A DNA stretch of 64,000 bases. Source: Euonymus europaeus (Eukaryota; Streptophyta; Magnoliopsida; Celastrales; Celastraceae). Position 1 is the stretch's first letter, and every line of letters starts with the position of its first letter. The position numbers were made by a program, and so were the translations under genes. The stretch spans positions 23,759,001 through 23,823,000 of the forward strand of contig OY756962.1 in assembly GCA_963580455.1 (NCBI GenBank), read 5' to 3'. Under the pieces are notes generated by a model, which was not told the DNA's origin, made no database searches, and saw only the letters and a list, made by a program, of their open reading frames with translations. This document shows positions 59,701-64,000 of this stretch, piece by piece.

Positions 59701-62284
59701 GTTTTCCAAGTTTACTCTTCTGACTTCTCGACTTGAAGCGGCTCAGGGGGGAGAAAATGATTCATCAAGTAAATCGTAGGTGGTTCGGGTAGTAATTGCA
59801 AGAAGAGAGGAAGGGACGAATTTCGCACAGCCTGGCATTTGTAATTTTTATATGTTCTTAGAGGGTACAAGCTTACTGGATATATTGATGGAAGTCCTAT
59901 CTGGAAGCTCATGAGCACTGAATCTGTCAAGCCAATTTCTCATTAAACGCCATTGTTTCGTCACTTCATGAGTCCATTGTTCCTCTTCTCGGAGATGTGT
60001 CCACCAGTAAAGCAGCTAGGAATAAACTACCAGTTTAATCGCACGTCCTTCTAGATCCAGAATTAACCATTCAATTAAAACATGAATTAAATTAGTGAAT
60101 GTGCAAAGATTAAATAAGAGCATTGAAGAATACCTCAATGAAGTGAAGCAAGTTGCTGATAAACTAGCACTCACTGGATATTCCGTTGATGGAGAAGATA
60201 TGGTAAATCGTGGAATGTTCAACATACTTGGTTTAAAGCATTAAGAGCAAGGGAAATTTGGAGATCGGTAAATAAAATGGAACTTGTTGGCTTTAAAGTA
60301 TACTGAAAAATATTATTTGTATTCCATTCCAGTCCTGTCTTTTTTTTTTTATAATTTTTTTTTAAAATATTTTATTTCTCAAAATACATGGTAGATTTCA
60401 AAAAAATTGCATATTCGAATACAACACGTAAAACTCTTTCTAATAAGATTCATCATCGATAGTTTTTTATGTATTTTTTAATTGCAATATTTTTCAAAAA
60501 CAATGTAATTAGTTTTTATGCTATGTAATTATTTTGTCACTAACATAAACAATAGTGTTAAAATAGGAGAACGAATTCGCTAAACTCACGGGCTCGTATA
60601 TCGAATTTTTATATTTTAACCTAAACAATGAGAGTTAAATCCTAAGAGAAATGGATTCGCTAAACACTAACGGGCTCGTGTATGCTCAACATACTTGGTT
60701 TCTATATACGATAATGTAATGATTTTCCATATTTTAAAGGGCACTTATGTAATTTAACTAATAAAAAATTAACTTAATTACAAAAAATAATAAACTAGAC
60801 CTAATTACAAATAAATTTAAATGAGTGACATTACTCCTAAAAAGTCTAATAAAGTAGACCTAGCAACTCCAATGATACACGACTCTACAAATTTTTCATT
60901 TCATCAATTGAATCTTACATATATTACGTAAAAAGTTAAAGTCATATATTCATGGGTAGTCTTAAATCGACCCTCCCCTATATCTTCTATCCAAACCCCC
61001 TATCAAATATGTATGATATTCTGTAAAAGTCATTATTTTTTGTGCTGCTCATCTGACAGTTTGTGTATCCCAATGCAAGCCCTTCGCACCTAATAACGGT
61101 ACCCATATAATGTCAAGATGTCTGCCCTTTTCTTTAATTTATTTTTGATATATAATTAATTATTAATTTAGGTTAATTTTACTTACAATTTTTTTTTTCC
61201 ATGTCAAAATTTTGCTTGAGATTTTACATTGTTTTTGTTGGCTGTCAATTTTTTATTTTTTTAAATTGGACATGTAATGATAAAAAAAAACTAACCTTAG
61301 TTAGGGGGTTAATATTGTTTTTAATGGATACTAATAAAGTCATAAAGATATTATGGTGAGTTAATTTTGATAACATGCTAGTCATTACACATGCATTAAG
61401 AAGAGACCCATAAATACTTATTTTAAAGAGATCTAAGAGTTGAAATAATTATTACTCAAACCAAACATAAATTATAAATTTGAGCTTATTAAAGTTCATT
61501 AATGTATATGATCATCCTAAGATTATGAAATTATTTAATCCGCAACATGTGTCATAAATTTTGATATGTATCTCTATTTTTGCCATGAATAAGTGAATTA
61601 ATCATAATTTTAAGGTTAAAATAAGTAAAGTTAATGTATTATTAATTGTATTAATGTATCATAGGAGGATGAAACTTGAGAATAATGAATATTTATTGTA
61701 TATTAAATATTTTGTAAATTTAATTTATTATGAATATTTAGTATTAAACATAAAACTTTTATTATAAATAGTATTTATTTTCAATTTTAATTTTTTAGTA
61801 AAATATTTTTAACAATAATTCATACAAAAAAAATGAGGGATCGAGAGAGGATTTCAAAAAAATTTCTTTTGATTTGACAAAAGTAAACTTAGAGTCAGGT
61901 CATTGTCATTTTCTTACCTTCAAGACAATTTTGCATTAGTCATAGGGGATAGGGGGTTAAATCTATGGAGTGTTTATTTATCTCAAACCTATATTCATCA
62001 TAACAAGTCTTTTAATACAGTCACATTAACAAAATAGAAATTTCTATAGATTTTCTCATTTCTCCATTAACAAACCTTTAACTATCAAGTGTCCACCATC
62101 ATTTATACAACAAAATTACACCAAAATTAATATTGAATCTCATATCCTTACAAAAAGTTAAATCATATATTCATTCAGATCACCAAAATAAATCTTCCAA
62201 TGCAATCACATCAGCAAAAATACATATCATAATACATTATCCAGTATTATTTTCAAAAAGTCTCATTATACATGCTCTAAGTTA
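59701..62284. other. AT-rich intergenic DNA between F-box copies 3 and 4
   Basis: No gene seen. A direct repeat of ATTCGCTAAAC...CGGGCTCGT occurs at about 60575 and 60655. Segments at about 60965 (AAATCGACCCTCCCCTATAT) and 61940 (inverse of ACCCCCTATCCCCTATGACT) may be ends of a decayed element. The rest is poly-A/T-rich. Confidence 0.4.
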
Positions 62285-62774
62285 TGAATTCATTTGTATA
62301 TATTAATCACTACCTTTTCCCTAGTTAATCGATCAAGGATTCAAATCACTTGTGGATTCCTATCGATTTCTCCCTTAGATATGGTTTCGTATACCTAAAA
62401 TGCATATCAACAAGCAACATACAACGAAGGATCGCAAAAGATCAATCAATGCTCTGTGTCATCACACGAGAAGGAATAAACAATGTGAAAAATCATGATA
62501 GATCACAATCTAAAATCAACTTTCGACAAATTTCATATCAATCCCCAAACGCAATACAATCACGATACATGAATTTTATCTGAAATTCTCGTGCATATAT
62601 TTTATTCCCAAAATTGCTTGAAAGTTATTATAAGAAATGCAAATCCAATGTTAAATCAAATTAATCCAAATTGTTTCAACTTTCCATGCAATTTTAAATT
62701 TTGCAAGAATTATTATTCATTCACATCAACATGAGTACAACCTCGAACAATTCTGACGCTCCACAACTACGATC
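62285..62774 (+). repeat. Duplicated upstream region of F-box copy 4
   Basis: Same upstream block as copies 2 and 3, but with a deletion of about 130 bp just before the gene. ACAACCTCGA joins directly to CAATTCTGACGCTCCACAAC, so the CCAAAGGCTGAATTAACCGC part of the other promoters is absent. Confidence 0.65.
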
Positions 62775-63815
62775 ATGCCGACGCACCCACCTCCTGAAAT
62801 GATCGAGAACATATTCAGTCATTTGCCGGTGAAGTCTCTCATTCGTCTCAAGAACGTGTCAAAACGGTATCACGACCTGATTCAGAGCCTTCGTTTCACC
62901 AATTCTCATCTGGAACAATCAGCCGATCAGTTTCTTGTTCTCAAGAATCTTCGTCAAAAGATCCACTTCTTCCATAGAGGCATGTATAATTACATCGGGT
63001 ATGAGATAGGAGATTACCCTTTTTTCAATTTCGTTGGTTCTTGTAATGGTCTCGTTTGCTTGTTTGATGTCAAATACAATATTGCGATTTGGAATGTGGC
63101 TACCCGAGAGCATCTGATAATACCCTATCCGAGTAATTCAGATGATAGGAAGGGGTACGGATTTGGGTATGATGCTATTGGGGATGATTATAAAGTGGTG
63201 TTGATTGAGGAGTGTTATGATTCAGAAACTGAAATCGTCTCGTCTGGGTCGATGGTATATAGTCTGAAGCAAAACAAATGGACAAAGAGGGTTAGTGCTC
63301 TATACTCATTTGCGCATAGCAAGGGTGTGCTTGTCAATGGATTTATGCATTGGGCTGTCTTCTCTAACCCACGACCACGAGACATTGTTGCTTTTGATCT
63401 TCACTCTGAAGGGTTTTGTGCTCAAGTACCCCTGCCTGATTCCACTGGGAGTGTCCAGGATATTGGAGTATTGGGAGGATGCCTTCTGATGCTCTATGAA
63501 GAGTACTTTCCGGTTTGCTTTTCCGATGAAAGAGGATTGTGGATGATGAAAGATTATATGATAAAAGATTCTTGGACCAAAATCTACTCAGTACCCCATG
63601 TTTATATAAATTATACTCCTTGTGCTATGAGTGATGATAGACCCCTTATTCAACTATCTTATGGGTTCATCCATTGGCAGAAATACAGAATGGAGGAAAA
63701 TGGCGAGACGCACATTGTTGGTTGTTGGCTGAAGGTCTTGAATTCGGTAGTGTGTAGAGAAAGTCTCATTCAAATTAGTGCTTATGCAGGGCTTGTTGTG
63801 ATTGATGAAAAATAA
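62775..63815 (+). CDS. F-box protein with F-box-associated domain, copy 4
   Basis: Intronless, 346 residues. F-box at about 1-45 (PPEMIENIFSHLPVKSLIRL, KRYHDLIQS). The FBA region follows the other copies: FNFVGSCNGLVCLFD, AIWNVATREH, GFGYDAIGDDYKVVLIEE, SMVYSLKQNKWTKR, GVLVNGFMHWAVF, DSWTKIYSVPH, VVCRESLIQISAYAG. After AYAGL the sequence departs from copies 1 and 3 (which continue PGT.G.PTIEVR) and ends VVIDEK. The C-terminus is thus replaced by new sequence. The fold-defining part is complete, so the protein may still work as an SCF adaptor. It is closest to copy 2 over most of its length. Confidence 0.88.
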   Translation: MPTHPPPEMIENIFSHLPVKSLIRLKNVSKRYHDLIQSLRFTNSHLEQSADQFLVLKNLRQKIHFFHRGMYNYIGYEIGDYPFFNFVGSCNGLVCLFDVKYNIAIWNVATREHLIIPYPSNSDDRKGYGFGYDAIGDDYKVVLIEECYDSETEIVSSGSMVYSLKQNKWTKRVSALYSFAHSKGVLVNGFMHWAVFSNPRPRDIVAFDLHSEGFCAQVPLPDSTGSVQDIGVLGGCLLMLYEEYFPVCFSDERGLWMMKDYMIKDSWTKIYSVPHVYINYTPCAMSDDRPLIQLSYGFIHWQKYRMEENGETHIVGCWLKVLNSVVCRESLIQISAYAGLVVIDEK

Positions 63816-63852
63816 TATTGGTTTGTTAGTAACATTCACATGCAAAATGCGT

Positions 63853-64000
63853 GCTTGTTAGGCCAACAACCATTGTTGTTGAATTCAAGCTTGTTAGGCC
63901 AACAACCATTGTTGTTGAATTCAAGCTTATTAGGCCAATAACCATTGTTGAATGGTTGAAAGTTTGGCAAATGCCATTGTTGAATGGTTGGCAAATGCCA
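63853..64000. repeat. 36-bp tandem repeat running to the window edge
   Basis: Units starting GCTTGTTAGGCCAACAACCA at 63853 and 63889 are identical. A third at 63925 is diverged, followed by a related TTGGCAAATGCCATTGTTGA unit pair. It starts 38 bp after the stop of F-box copy 4 and continues to the end of the window. Confidence 0.8.

Overview
The window looks like nuclear DNA of a flowering plant, most likely a eudicot. Its genes are split by many short AT-rich GT-AG introns. It carries plant-specific families: a KORRIGAN-type membrane endoglucanase, an MLO seven-transmembrane protein and F-box/F-box-associated proteins. It also carries PIF/Harbinger, MULE and hAT DNA transposons, a TRIM and a plastid-derived tRNA-Thr remnant. 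I cannot name the species.

Layout. 1-2.9 kb: the right part of an apparently intact PIF/Harbinger transposon with both of its genes; its left end lies outside the window. 2.9-10.7 kb: gene-poor DNA with a nested AT-rich MITE and a 1.95-kb MULE-like element. 11.5-20.6 kb: a compact block of three ordinary genes: a TVP38/TMEM64 (SNARE-associated/DedA-like) membrane protein on +, an MLO-like protein on - (convergent with it), and a KORRIGAN endo-1,4-beta-glucanase on -. 22.2-29.2 kb: a decayed RS31-like SR splicing-factor gene on -. Its long intron holds several MITEs and a 2.7-kb inverted duplication of a second, unrelated Harbinger transposase. 31.2-44.4 kb: a 13-kb gene on - for a 1,356-residue PAP/OAS1-type nucleotidyltransferase-like protein. 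Its introns have collected a TRIM, LTR-type remnants, a LINE fragment, a plastid tRNA remnant and a Mutator-type MITE. 45-49.4 kb: transposon-rich DNA that includes a broken 5' piece of a GATA transcription-factor gene. 49.5-64 kb: a tandem array of FBA-type F-box genes, with three full-length copies, one decapitated copy and duplicated flanks, reshaped by insertions.

The genes do not form one pathway. KORRIGAN acts in cellulose synthesis. MLO proteins are membrane proteins of the mildew-susceptibility/reproduction family. The TVP38-like protein belongs to a family of Golgi/ER membrane proteins. F-box proteins are substrate adaptors of SCF ubiquitin ligases. The distinctive part of the window is how transposons have rearranged host genes: a large hairpin-capable transposase palindrome 24 bp from a splice donor, a gene fragment between transposon-like ends, an F-box gene whose 5' half was replaced by foreign sequence, and a hAT insertion whose empty site survives in a paralogous copy a few kb away.

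All exon structures were read by eye from splice signals, reading-frame continuity and family resemblance. No alignment or database search was run.
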